Positions 11,832 through 22,685 of a DNA stretch of 64,000 nucleotides are shown piece after piece. This DNA is from Puccinia triticina (lineage: Eukaryota; Basidiomycota; Pucciniomycetes; Pucciniales; Pucciniaceae), in contig NC_070565.1 in assembly GCF_026914185.1 (NCBI RefSeq), forward strand, positions 4,898,001 through 4,962,000, read 5' to 3'. The position numbers were made by a program, and so were the translations under genes. The notes under the pieces were generated by a model. The model worked only from the letters and a program-made list of their open reading frames with translations, was not told where the DNA came from and ran no database searches. Numbering within the stretch: position 1 is the stretch's first letter; every line of letters begins with the position of its first letter.

Positions 11832-12074
11832 TTGTTAATCCTTGTTTGGCCGTCCGTCCTCATCCGGTTCCTGGATCCTAAAATTGTGCCTACCCTTCTG
11901 GGCTTCAGATCTGGTCATTGGATGGGCTTTGAGGTAATTCTCTGCTCCCAAAGTTGGGGTTTCCCATTTGATTTTTTGCGCAGATGCTTTTACTGGTTTC
12001 AAATTTTGATGCCCTTGAGCTGCTTCTTGTATTTTTGGGTCTGCTGATGCAGTAGCTACAACTGTTTGGATGGG

Positions 12075-13403
12075 TCAAGTTGGATTCCAAGGAATATGCT
12101 GTCCGTTTGGCAAGTACCAATCTTTCCCATTGCGTTTCACTAAGCCTTGTGCTTCATCTTTCAGGATTTCCCCGCACCTTGTAGTGGAGTGACCTTCCCT
12201 ATGGCAGTAGTAGCAGATCTGGCTTTCATAGAACGGTGTTGACGGCCTCCCATTTCCTCGCGAGAATCCCGATTGGTCTGATGGCCTATCTGCGGAACGG
12301 TTTTGGTTATACATGGCTGGCACCAGACTTCTCATTTGTTGCTTCAGGGCTGATATCTCTTGAGTGAGTTCCTGGACCTGTTTATCCGCTGTTTTGGGGT
12401 TTGGAGTGTCCTCAATCATCTTCTCTCGTTGACTTCTATTTCCCTTCTGTGTATCCATAGTTTTCTGCATCACTCGGTTAGAATCAGCAAAGCTCTGTAC
12501 GTCCACGTATCCATTTTCTTCTGTTTGAACCTCTAGTTCTGCTGCTTCAATAGCATGGTCCCAGAGTGGCCGTTTGTGACTCCCATCTTTTCCTTTTGGT
12601 AGTCTTCCTTGGCTGACTAAAGATCTTCTAATGTTTTTCTGACTTTCTTTTGAAAAAGCACTTAAAAATAAAAGCAAGGCATCCTCTTTTTTGTTTATAT
12701 GTTCATTGTTGACTAGGTACTTGAGGATGGTGGTGAATTTTCCAAGGTATGCTTTATATTCTTGATGGCTATTAAGTTGACCTTCCTTATAGTATTCTTC
12801 TGCTACTTTGATCAGATCCGCCGTAGTGCATAGAACAGTATCATCCAACTGGCCCCATGAATCTACCATATCTTTTTGTAACTTTCTCCAATTGCACTTG
12901 TTGTATCCGTCCATTGCCTCAAGTTTGCTCTTGAGTTCCTCCGTCTGCACAAATCATCCAATCTGTAATGCCTTGTTGTAATCCGTTGCTTGGTAGGTCC
13001 TAGCTGCCCTCTCTCATTGCTTCAAAAACTTCATAAAGTGGGTCCCATTGTAAAACATTCCTGGTTCCTTAATAATCTTTGGTGCTCCTCTTTGCATGAC
13101 AGGAGGCTCTTCTTCTTCTCCCATAAGTCCTTCAGATTGGCAAACATTATGCATTCCATATCCCTGCCCTTTTGGTCTAGGCTGACTTTCATTCTGGGGT
13201 GTACCTGAGTCTGATTCATTGTCACCTTCCTCTTGGTTTTTATCTGAATTTGCTGGTCCTTTGCCTTTTTCTGGGTGTGGTGGTGGTAAACCTGTTTGTG
13301 GATTCCAGTTTGAAGTGTTTGCAAAAAATTGGTTCCTTGAAGGAGTTTCTGGAGGAGAAAATCCACCTTCCAATTCTGGCATGTTTGTAAATGGTAATCC
13401 CAT
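12075..13403 (-). pseudogene. Gypsy gag with CCHC zinc knuckle
   Basis: Two frames in line. The first (13,403-13,014) is Pro/Gln/Glu-rich. The second (12,950-12,075, 291 residues) has a helical capsid-like region with KCNWRKLQKDMVDSWGQ and YLGKFTTILKYLVN, a coiled-coil stretch, and a CYYCHREGHSTTRC zinc knuckle near the C-terminus. The gag would package the element RNA. The change of frame around 12,950-13,014 breaks it unless a shift or intron joins the parts. Confidence 0.78.
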
Positions 13404-13601
13404 GTTGAGGTCTGTTGATTTCTTAGTTGTTCTGATGTAAGTTCTATCCGGTGTGTATGATCCTACTAGTCTCTGATTTTCTTGGGCTCAATAAAAGGTC
13501 TGTGGTCTCTTTACCAGGGAAAGTTGGGGTTTTATTATAAAATAACTAATAGTAGCTGGGAGGGTTCTTCTAACAGTATACAACTATCCAGAATCTATGT
13601 C

Positions 13602-14809
13602 CACCAGGAAAAAAAAAAATAGTCACTTGATGACAAGTGACATCATGCCAGCTCCAGCGGGCTACCCACCATCTACCCACCATCTACCCATCATCTACCC
13701 ACCATCTACCCACCATCTAACCAGTTTAAGAATTTCCACAGGAGATCCTCAGTTTTTGCTGGGCACCACTGATCCCCATTTCTGGTCAGCTGATACTCAG
13801 CTTTAGCTCCCAGCTTATGCTCAGCTTTGGTGCCCAGCTCATGCTCAGCTTTGTTGACCAGATCAGAACCAGTCCTGGCCCAGCTTATTTTCAGCTTTAT
13901 TCCAGTCATGGCTCAGCTTAGACTCAGATTAGGACTATCATTGGCCCAGCCAATGCTCAGCTTTGGACCAGTATTGGCTCAGCTGATTTTCAGCTTTGGA
14001 TAAATCTTGGCCCAGCCAATGCTCAGATTCTGAGTCTGACCACTCCTGTAACAGCTTATGCTCATCTGTGGACCAGCCTTGGCTCAGCTGATGCTCAGCT
14101 GTGGACCAACCTTGGCTAAGAAAATGCTCAGCTGTGGACCAGCCTTGGCTCAGCTGATGCTCAGCTGATGCTCAGCTGATGCTCAGCTGTGGACCAGCCT
14201 TGGCTCAGCTGATGCTCAGCTGTGGAACAGCCTTGGCTCAGGTGATATTAATCTTTTGAATAGTCTCAAAAAATCTGATACTCAGCTTTGGAACAGCCTT
14301 GGCTCAGCCAATGCTCAGCTTTGTACCAGCATTGGCTCAGGTGATGCTCAGCTTTTGAAAATTTTTGGCCCAGCTGGTGTTAATCTTTGGAACAGTGTTG
14401 TACCAGCTGATCCTAAGCTCTGCACAAGCCTTTTCCAAGATAATGCTCAGCTTTGGACCATTGTTGGCTAAGCTGATGCTCAGATTTGGAATATTCTTGG
14501 TCCAGCTGACACTTGGATTTGTTTAAGACTTTGAATATCCAATGCTCAGCTGTGGCCCAGGCTCAGCCAATGCTCAGCTTCGGCCCAGGCTCAGTCAATG
14601 CCTACTGCTCAGCTTATGATGAGCATCAGCTGTTCCTGGGAAAAAATTAGGATCAGCTGACTGTGCCACATTGAGTGCTCTGGTGCAGTCCTGCAAGCTC
14701 TACAAGTGCTGGTGGAGCAGACTTGGAGCAGCGCTGGAGTAGCTCTGGAGCAGAAACCAAAGCTGCATCATGTCACTTGCCATCAAGTGACTATTTTTTT
14801 TTCCTGGTG
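13602..14809. mobile_element. Non-autonomous CACTA-type element filled with a GCTCAGCT minisatellite
   Basis: Ends are CACCAGGAAAAAAAAAAATA and the inverse TATTTTTTTTTCCTGGTG, flanked by the 3-bp duplication GTC (13,599-13,601 and 14,810-14,812). Each end carries a small hairpin, GTCACTTG-N4-CAAGTGAC (about 13,622-13,641 and 14,772-14,791). The interior (13,790-14,620) is a degenerate tandem array of about 30-33 bp units built on GGCTCAGCTGATGCTCAGCT and GGACCAGCCTT. It has no coding function. Confidence 0.8.
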
Positions 14810-15218
14810 GTCTGTCCGGCTTCTTCAGGTGCAATAACCCTTCTTCTGAGCTAATAATCTTCTGCTTCCTTCAAGTGGTGCTCCAACGTTCTCTTCTAAC
14901 AGGATCCTATTTATGCAAATCCTTTGGCAATATTTCCATCTTCTGGTATATAACTGGCTGCTTTCTTTGAGATACGTCTTTCAGTACTAGTTTGTTGTTA
15001 ACCTTTATTCTTCAGAGCAGTAGTCTTTAACATCACAGGATAGTCTTTTCCAGTAGACTAGTTGACCTTCAGGGTAACTGATTTTCCACTTATTTAAATG
15101 ACAGTAATGGTTGATAAATTTGTTCTTCTTTCTTCTTATTCAAGTATTTGACTAATTTGGTTTACTTTTTCCAACAATGCAATTATACGGTTTATCCTGA
15201 TCACGTTGGGGACTCCCT

Positions 15219-16145
15219 TGTAAGACTCAAAAGGTGTCCTGAGACCCTTTTGCTGAATGGCAAAAGGTATGGATGAGGTGCAAAGCTCTGCCTTTCTGGA
15301 TATCAGAAAACAAGACCACCAAGCTAAGCTTGACAGTTTTATTCAGTGATAAGGATATGTCCAAAGATGAAGAGTATAGTTGGATTGTTTGGTGAAAAAT
15401 TCAGAGTGTCTAAGGAGCAGAGGAGATGTCTGAAATGGGCAAAAAAAACACTGATGACTTGGACGGGGCTTGAACCCAGGTCCGTGAGCAGAGGGTATAT
15501 AAAGTGGAAAAGAGAAGGTAAAGGTTTGAAAGCTATGCTTCCACCAGGATTGTAACCCAGTACCTTGAGAGGCTTGTGAAAGGTTTGTGAAACCAACTAT
15601 GAGTGTGAATTGCAAGTAACTGTGATATGTATGTGTAATAAATAACTGTGACAGGTGAGTAGATAGATGATGGGAGCCAGATGGCATGACTCATGAGGGA
15701 AGGAAACAACTGGCAGGCAGAGGCATCCTTATATAGTAAACTAAGAGGGGGTCTAACATCTAGGGGGTTATATGAGTCATATATATGCAATGTGAAAACA
15801 GCGGCCAAATTGTGGTTGAGTATAATAAAAGGAATAAAATAAAACAAAAAAAGTAATTCAATATCAAATATTCAATATCCTATGCAAAGTATCCTAGAGC
15901 TGAGTTGTGTGTGAAGCCATGTGTAAACTCCTATGTGAACTTTCCTAAACTGGTGTGTGAAAGGTGTTATTTGTGTATCTTCTGATCCAGTAAAGATATG
16001 AGGGTGGTTTCAGTGGGTGACTAAGGGTTATTTTGACTGTAGATTCTATTTCTGACGTATTTTTGTCTGTATCTTGAGGTTTTTAGAGAGTACACATAAA
16101 AGTTTGAATTTTTCACCTGCAAACACAGGAATAACAACTACAACA
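15219..16145 (-). repeat. Right (5') LTR of the gypsy element
   Basis: On the plus strand it starts TGTAAGACTCAAAAGG and ends CTACAACA, so it has TG...CA ends. A related LTR with the same start (TGTAAGACTCAAAAG) and end (ACCACAACA) lies at 51,192-53,428, which fixes both boundaries. A CTTTTGCTGAATG block and a GTATCTTGAGG block occur in both at matching distances. Confidence 0.75.
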
Positions 16146-16941
16146 GCGTGGTCAAAAATTGCCGCGGCCAAATTTGACGTTCATTATGGTGATGAGTTGC
16201 CACAGCATGACCTGCGGCTTTTGAGCTTGTTTGTTTGAGGTGGCGTCTATCTGAGCTGAGGAATTTAGTATCAGGTCTAGCCGAGCTTTGTTTGTGTTAG
16301 GGAAGGCTGCGCTGCAATATTTGTGCCGAGCCTGTAGGCCTGATATGTACCTGGGCAAACATTCTGCGCCTGGAGTACCTGGATGCCAACCGCTACCTTG
16401 CATCTGGTTAGATGGAAGCAAGATTTACCTTTTTTTCCTGTAGTCAAAGAATTTGAGCTGCTAGTTCTGGTGAAGAGAGCAAGTCGTGATGGTTGCCCAA
16501 GACACATTGAAATCACTTTGTATCTTCTTGCCAACGGAGGTATATATTTGGAGGCAGCGGTTCCTAGTTCTGATTTTCAAATACTAAATAGTCAACAGGA
16601 AATCCACACGTGAACGGAAGATGAGAATTTGTTGGGCGAGTTTTTGGATCAACTGCTGATGGCAACCAAGATATGGGGCTGGCACAATACTTCAATTGCT
16701 CGCCTTTGTTTGTTCAAAATCACCAACAACAAAGTCAATAACATTTCCTCAATATTCTCCAGCTCAGGGAGCGATTCCGCATCAATTTCTCTTGCCACAT
16801 CCGCATTAAGAGATGGATGCTTAACACCGCCATCCGGGACAGCCTTGCCAAAAGATAGGCAGTATTTCACCAAGTAGATTGCTGTTGTGGGGAATTAGCT
16901 TGGGAGTTTTCTGATCAGTCAATAGAGTGCGTCTGTGCTTT
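16146..16941. other. Unassigned stretch between LTR and hAT
   Basis: No clear gene. The minus strand shows short coding-like frames (for example PELENIEEMLLTLLLV near 16,750 and a 16,534-16,277 frame), which could be exons of a decayed transposon gene continuing past the hAT insertion at 16,950. I could not assign a family. Confidence 0.3.
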
Positions 16942-16949
16942 ATCTCCTA

Positions 16950-17822
16950 TAAGGATCGCCAAGTGAACCCGGGTACCCGCGGCGGGTGCGGGTACCGCCA
17001 CTGTTTTTTAGCAATTCTGGACACCTGCGATCCCACCCGGCACCCGCGGGCGGGTACTGCGGGTGTTTTTCGCGGTTACCGCGGGCACTTGCAGGGAAGA
17101 AATGTGCCTTCTTGATGACCGATGTGTGCCGGTCATCAAGAGGGAGGTGTGCCTTCTTGATGACCGGTGTGGGCCGGTCATTGAGAGGGAGGGTGCCTTC
17201 TTGATGACTGGTGTGTGCCGGTCATCGAGAGGGCTGAGTGAGACCCTCTCAATGACTGGTCTCTGCCGGTCATTGAGAGGGTTGTGCACCTTCTTGATGA
17301 CCGATGTGTGCCAGTAATCAAGAGGGAGGTGTGCCTTCTTGATGACCGGTGTGGGCCAGTCATCGAGAGGGAGGTGTGCCTTCTTGATGACCGGTGTGGG
17401 CCGGTCATCGAGAGGGAGGGTGCCTTCTTGATGACCGGTGTGTGCCGGTCATCAAGAGGGCTGAGTGAGACCCTCTTGATGACTGGTCTCTGCCGGTCAT
17501 CAAGAGGGTTGTGCACCTTCTTGATGACCAATGTGTGCCGGTAATCAAGAGGGAGGTGTGCCTTCTTGATGACCAGTGTGTGCCGGTCATTGAGGGGGTT
17601 GTGTAGCCCTCTCAATGACCAGCACCAACCGGTCATCAAGGGCCTCAAGAGGTGCTGCGGAACCTTGATCCAAAATACAGTGGCGGGTGTTGACCACGGG
17701 TACCTGGGGTTTCTTCACCAAATTCCAACACCCGCACCCGCACCCGGCACCTGCGGGGGGGTACCCGCCGTAAGGCCGCAGGTGCCGGGTACCGCAAAAC
17801 GGGTATCACTTGGCAATCCTTA
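16950..17822. mobile_element. Non-autonomous hAT element with internal palindromic minisatellite
   Basis: An 873-bp element with ends TAAGGATCGCCAAGTGA (16,950) and TCACTTGGCAATCCTTA (to 17,822). The exact 8-bp duplication ATCTCCTA lies at 16,942-16,949 and 17,823-17,830. GGTACCCGCGGCGGG-like subterminal repeats occur at both ends, as in the autonomous hAT elements here. There is no transposase gene; the centre is a tandem array. Confidence 0.9.
17095..17645. repeat. Palindromic minisatellite CTTGATGACCGG...CCGGTCATCAAG
   Basis: About ten degenerate units of roughly 45-60 bp. Each contains an inverted pair such as CTTCTTGATGACCGGT and GCCGGTCATCAAGAGGG, so every unit can fold into a hairpin. 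Units differ by a few substitutions (TCATCGAGAGGG, TCATTGAGAGGG). Open frames on both strands here are by-products of the repeat. Confidence 0.85.
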
Positions 17823-17830
17823 ATCTCCTA

Positions 17831-18300
17831 GCAAAATCATGACAAACAACAGGTTGAGCCACTGTATTCTGGAAAAGGAAGGACCTACACAGCAGGGAAA
17901 ATCAAGGAAAGGCAGTGCGCCACATCCAGTCAACGCCATGGATGCGCCACTGAGACCTTGGGATTGCCCAGCAATTGCGCCAACATTAGGGGCGCCCCCA
18001 TACCATCATCACGGCGCCTCGCCAACCGTGGTGCCGTTGAGATGTCCCCAGCACGGTTTGGGTACCGTTGCACAACATTGGCGTCTGGATGAGCAGCCCC
18101 GGGCCGCATCACCAATCAATGACCCAGACAAGCTAGTGGTGCTTCGGTCCCAGAGCTTGCATCCAACTCCTACCGCCACCAGGCGGGGCCCATGGCGGCC
18201 CTGTGACGACACAAGTCTGGCATCTGTCTTCCATGATGATGAAAGGACTTGTGAACATTGCCATGTATGTACATATTGCTTCTATCATCAACTGAAACGT
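17831..18300. other. Unassigned GC-richer stretch
   Basis: A 243-codon plus-strand frame runs from 17,839 to 18,570, but it is compositionally odd (His/Pro/Ser-rich), has no recognisable domain and runs into LTR-type sequence. I treat it as a chance frame inside transposon DNA. Confidence 0.3.
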
Positions 18301-18319
18301 AACCGGCTTCATATCCCCG

Positions 18320-19354
18320 GACACCTCACAACCAATTCCTCAGGCAGCCTCCCTTCTTCCCTCCGACGGACCATCATCCACCATCCCTTCTTCCCTCCAA
18401 CTCACTTGCTCTCCCCACCCTCAAGTGTTGTGGTGTTCATACCGGTAGAGGCCCACAAGAGCATCAAAATCATCAAGTCAGAAAGATCAGCAATGTCACC
18501 AGCAAAACCCTTCAGCCTCAAGATTCTCAAGATCCCTCAAGATGATCCCACCATGAAAAAATTGATGTGAATAGGTGTCAGGTGACATTCAGTAAAATAT
18601 GCTGAAATTCCAGTGGTACTCCAGAATTACTCCCCTTGAATAACAATGGCCCCTTTTTCATCATCAGGGGGTTCTACCACTTTTCAATAAGTGTATGGTT
18701 GGAGTTAAGGCAGGAGTTAGCTTCACGTTACCTACCACCTAGTCCCCTCAGATTTTTCAGGGTGCCCTTCCCTCACTTTCTCACAGCCTCAAGATTCTGG
18801 AACCCTCCCAGTTTCTATTTTCCTTTCTTGGTCCTAACACATGTGTCATGTGGGTTTGTTTTGTTTCATTTGTATTGTTTTTGGATTATTTATCATTTGA
18901 TTGTGTGTTCTCTTTCTTCTTATTCTTATTGGTTTTTCTTTATCTTTGATTGTTGTGGTGTTTTCTTCTTTTTCCTCTCTTCTTGTTTGATGTTTGTAGT
19001 TAGGGATGTGATGACATGTCCTGTGACATATCACTCCCCAGAGTCCAAGTTCAAGTTTGAACTTGGAGGATGGGACGGCATGGGACTTGCTCTGATCCAA
19101 GAGAAATTCCATCACCCTTTTCTGATCCGCTGGCAGTATCCCCAGCACTATTCCTGATCCCCTTATCAACATCCAATCCTCAACAAACCAACCCCCTCCA
19201 ACGGTATTCCATCCCCGTTGTCTCTCAAAAATCCCCCCCCAACGCTATCACTTTTTGATCCACATCTCATTTGCCAGACCACCACGAGGGAAGACTCAAC
19301 AGCACCCATCCCCTCGACGCTCTGCCTACTGCCTGGCACGGTAGGAGTTCCACA
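18320..19354 (+). repeat. LTR of a second retrotransposon family (copy 1)
   Basis: Shares ordered blocks with 23,140-23,970 and with the minus strand of 21,010-21,780: CTCAAGAT-type repeats, TTCTTGGTCCTAACACA, a T-rich tract, and an AGTCCAAGTT...GGATGGGACGGCATGG block. It ends in GTTCCACA at 19,354, two bases before a tRNA-complementary primer site. The left edge is approximate. Confidence 0.55.
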
Positions 19355-19356
19355 TT

Positions 19357-19407
19357 TGGTTCCCCGAGCCGGGATCGAACCAGCAACCTCAAGATTTACA
19401 GTCTTGC
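19357..19407 (-). other. Copy of the 3' half of mature tRNA-Tyr (GTA), probable LTR primer-binding site
   Basis: Read on the minus strand this is the 3' half of a tRNA: a 5-bp anticodon stem CAAGA/TCTTG around the loop CTGTAAA (anticodon GTA), a 5-nt variable loop, a T-arm GCTGG-TTCGATC-CCGGC, the 7-nt acceptor strand TCGGGGA, discriminator A, and CCA. CCA is not encoded in eukaryotic nuclear tRNA genes, and nuclear tRNA-Tyr genes normally have an intron beside the anticodon, absent here. The copy therefore comes from a mature tRNA. It lies two bases after an LTR-like CA end, as a primer site would. No D-arm is present, so it is not a functional tRNA gene. Confidence 0.75.
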
Positions 19408-20110
19408 CTCAGGATTTTGAGACGGACGGTGATCAATCAATTGAGGATCTCTTTCCTTTAATTCTGAATTTTTCTTAGCTACCATTTTTGCTGAAGAGTC
19501 CGCTGTTCAGAACTTCCAGATCCCTTCCTTTGAAGATCAAGACTCAGTCTGCTTGCTATCTGTCAGGATTCTTGTTGAGTTGGACGCAAGGTCATTTTAG
19601 GAGGGGGTATTGAATTTTACAAGGTGTGTTTTACAAGGTACAAGGCCTTGTAAAAGAGGTCCTTGTAAAATTACACATTGGGGGGGGGGGGGGGGTGATG
19701 TGTAATTTTACAAGGAGTTGTCCAACTCTTAACCTTGTAATGGAAGTCCTTGTAAATTTCCACCTCAGATTTTCCATGTGTAATTTCACAAGGTATATTT
19801 TTGCAAGGGGTGACCTTGTAAGAAAATGACCTTTCAAAATTGCACATTTTTAGCAAAATCTTGAATTTTACAAGGGAAATCTTGAAATAGTAAAACACCT
19901 TGCAAAAGCACCTTGTAAAAATCAATGACAGTGGTTAGCCAAGTTAAATTTACAAGGTTTCAAAAAACATTTACAAGGTCATTTTCTCCCCCCCCCCCCT
20001 TTTTTTTTTTTTTTTTTTTGGGAAAAACAACTTCAAACTGCAGAATGTGCCTAAGTTAACTGGGTGCCTCCCCCTGGGGATGACTCAGAGCCCTACAGGT
20101 TATTTTGTCC
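19408..20110. repeat. Retroelement leader remnant and ACCTTGTAA/TTACAAGG repeats
   Basis: 19,408-19,600 may hold a short gag-like remnant. From about 19,610 to 19,985 the words TTTTACAAGG and CCTTGTAAAA recur in both orientations, with a G-run at 19,681-19,695 and a C/T-run at 19,988-20,020. This looks like a MITE-like palindromic repeat, but I could not fix its ends. No gene is visible. Confidence 0.5.
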
Positions 20111-21009
20111 CAAGAGGTTTTAAGACCCTGGGCCTTGGGTTTCATAAAACTTCCACAAGACCCAACTCAGATCCCCAGATCCCTCCTTGTGATTGATAAG
20201 TTTGGCAAATGCATTGTTCCGAGCATCATTATGTAACCAAACCCCAACCATACCACCTGATGATTTGAGCATCTTGGCCCAATAGTGGTCATGGGCCCAA
20301 TAACCTTGCAAGATGAGGGTCTAAGTGTGGCTGCCAAACAAGAGTTTGAAAGGCCAATCTGTGGTACCCATGAAGTCTTGCTTTGCATGATCATCTGTAA
20401 TGTGCATGACTTCTAGGTGGATGTTGAGATGGAGCGGAGGGAGATCTTCTTTGAATCACAGTTTTGAGATCTTGGAGAGGTTGTGGCCGTTGTTGCTTTG
20501 GCTTGGATTGACCAGCTCAATCTCTTCGTTGAGGCGCTTAGGCTTGCGACCCTTCTTCTTGGGGGTTGCTGGTTTAAAAAATGGTCGATTGGCCTCCGGG
20601 CATGACCAACAGACGCGGCCACATGGGATTTTAATGCCTTCTGTAGACCAGATTTGAAATAGCTGCCCCACATTGGCGTAGGAGGTGTTAGAGCTGGTGA
20701 AAATGTTGGGGCTGATTTTGAGAATGTGGGCATTGCGCTGAGTTTGTTGGTCTAGTTTTTTGGTCTGCGGCAGCGCTTTGCAGCAGAATTTTCGATCTTC
20801 AATGAGCCCAAAGAGTTTCCGCAAGTCATTGTTCTTCTTGTGGCTCAATGCGTCAACCAAGATTTCAATGAAGAAATCACAAGAATAGTAATCACCTTGA
20901 ATAAAACTGCCGGGGTGTTTGGAGTTAGCAATTTCCCAGAGCTTGTTCTGTCCCCTTGTGATTGATGAACGGATCGTGCCAGTCAAGTTCAGCTCGTAAG
21001 TGACCCTTG

Positions 21010-21780
21010 CGGTATGGCGCTTCTACCTGTGCGCGGTAGACAGCGGGTTGAGGGGAAAATGCTACAGCTGCCCTCGTGCGGCGGTCCGGATCTTATGAGC
21101 GCTTAGAATCGATAGAATGGATAGCGGTGTGGGGAAGGATTTTGCGAGAAAGAAGGAACAAGGGAGTTGGATTACCCTTGGCGAGTGTGGTTGTTAAGCT
21201 CTAGAAGTGTTCTCTTGATAGATTCCAGAAGTATATCGTCGGATTTGAAAGCTCAAGAAATGAAAATAACTCAGAAGTCTCAGGAAGGATCTTCACGATC
21301 CGGATCAGTAAGCTCAAAAATGTGATGATATCTTTTTGTCAGGAGCAGAATACCATGCGGATCCTTCCTCCAAGTTTGGCTGAACTTGGATTCCAGATCC
21401 GCTACAGGCTGCGCGACAGGCCCTCGTGCCCGCCGCGCACATACAACTTGTGATAAAATGAAAGAAGAAAAGAGACAAAAGAACAAAACAAACAAAACAA
21501 AGCTACTAAATAAACCAACCCACCACCTACACTCCTCTCCAACGCGCGCATGAATGAAAAGGAACAAAAGAAAGTAACATAGCAAACAAAACATAAGAAA
21601 GAAAAGAAAGAAAAGAAGACAGAGTGAATTAAGTAGGGAAGAGAAACAATGAGATAAAATGAAAGCAACCCAGCAGAGATAAAAGCCACAACCGGTATCC
21701 GCCGTCTTAATCCTGAAACGCAGAAAGCCAGAGCCTCGAGCTTGAAGGGCCAGATCTTGAGAGAGCTTTATGTCTTGAAT
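21010..21780 (-). repeat. Second-family LTR, inverted copy inside the USP-like region
   Basis: The minus strand matches the LTR at 18,320-19,354: CTGTCTACCGCGCACAGGTA near 21,040, a block pairing TCCAAGTTCAGCCAAACTTG with GGATCCGCATGG near 21,360-21,400, then a T-rich tract. USP-like coding sequence resumes on either side, so this is an insertion, probably a solo LTR. Exact ends were not determined. Confidence 0.55.
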
Positions 21781-22685
21781 TTAGCCTCCTCAAGGGCCTC
21801 CACCGTTTTGTTCACCACAGCCGAGAAATGAAAGAGTAGGGCGGTGAAGAGATCATTCCCCTTTCCGCTGATTCCTCTTTGCCACAAAGGTGTGTACAGA
21901 GCATACAAGTCCTCCAACGCCGCGGCCATCCAGCATCAATTAAATTGTGCGGGACTCTCAGGAGCGGCAAGGTAGGAAGGGTACGCCTGTCCGGGTGTCT
22001 TGACAAAGTTTGGAGCCCTCTGCGTCTTTGGTTTCTTGGTATCCGGCTCGGCCAAAGTGTCAGTAGTGTTGGGGGGCCAGCCATTGTTCTGGTATTGCTG
22101 GCGCTTACGTTTCATTCCCAACAAGACTCCGATATTGGTGTTTTTTTTGTGCCATACTTTATTGACATGCCCTTCATAACGGCTTTCCAGTCATCTTGTA
22201 ACATCTTGAGAAAGGAGTACAACTCCACCATTCCATGCATCAAGCTCTTCTTTCCTTGGCTGAAGGGGTGAAAGGATGTGAGTACAGTGGAGAATCAAAA
22301 AGAAGAATGCAAAGTAGAACTCACCTGATCCTATGATAGAGGCAATGCAAACTCTCCTGTGTGTTGGTCGTGTCTGGGATCCCATTGGTTCCATCTTTAC
22401 TGAGCATTGCTCGGTGGGATGGAAACAGGATGGCCTCAACATCTGCCACTGTCCACCAATTCAACCATCACCTTACTTTTGGGTATCGGCGGTGTATGTG
22501 ATTGATTTTCTCCTCATGAGACTGGCCTCCTTTGACCGCAGGTTCCAATAGATCCAAACAGCAATTTTGGAAGCTAGCCTGGAAGTAATATTTAGTTTTA
22601 GTACATTGGCCCATGAAATGAACAAGATTAGCTTGGCTTACTTGATTGTGGGCAGATATGAGAGATTGGTTGTGCTTGATTTGAG

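Larger units (their letters stand above)
2650..16145 (-). mobile_element. Decayed Ty3/gypsy-like LTR retrotransposon carrying nested insertions
   Basis: The minus strand carries, in order, an LTR (15,219-16,145), gag with a CCHC knuckle (13,403-12,075), an aspartic protease (11,831-11,077), reverse transcriptase (7,334-5,654, interrupted) and RNase H-like sequence (4,430-3,587), then a broken LTR. No integrase is visible between the RNase H remnant and the left LTR, so the 3' part seems deleted. Frameshifts and five inserted DNA elements show it is dead. The order gag-PR-RT-RH fits Ty3/gypsy. Confidence 0.8.

Noticed and set aside
17095..17645. CRISPR-like array
   Set aside because: Units vary, are palindromic throughout, have no unique spacers, and lie inside a eukaryotic hAT MITE.
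17178..17648. 156-codon minus-strand frame with DRHTPVIKK-type repeats
   Set aside because: Product of the palindromic minisatellite; both strands are open for the same reason.
17839..18570. 243-codon plus-strand frame
   Set aside because: Unusual His/Pro/Ser composition, no domain, merges into LTR sequence on its right; treated as chance.
19357..19407. A functional tRNA-Tyr gene
   Set aside because: Only the 3' half is present, with no D-arm and no 5' acceptor strand, and the CCA shows it is a copy of a mature tRNA.
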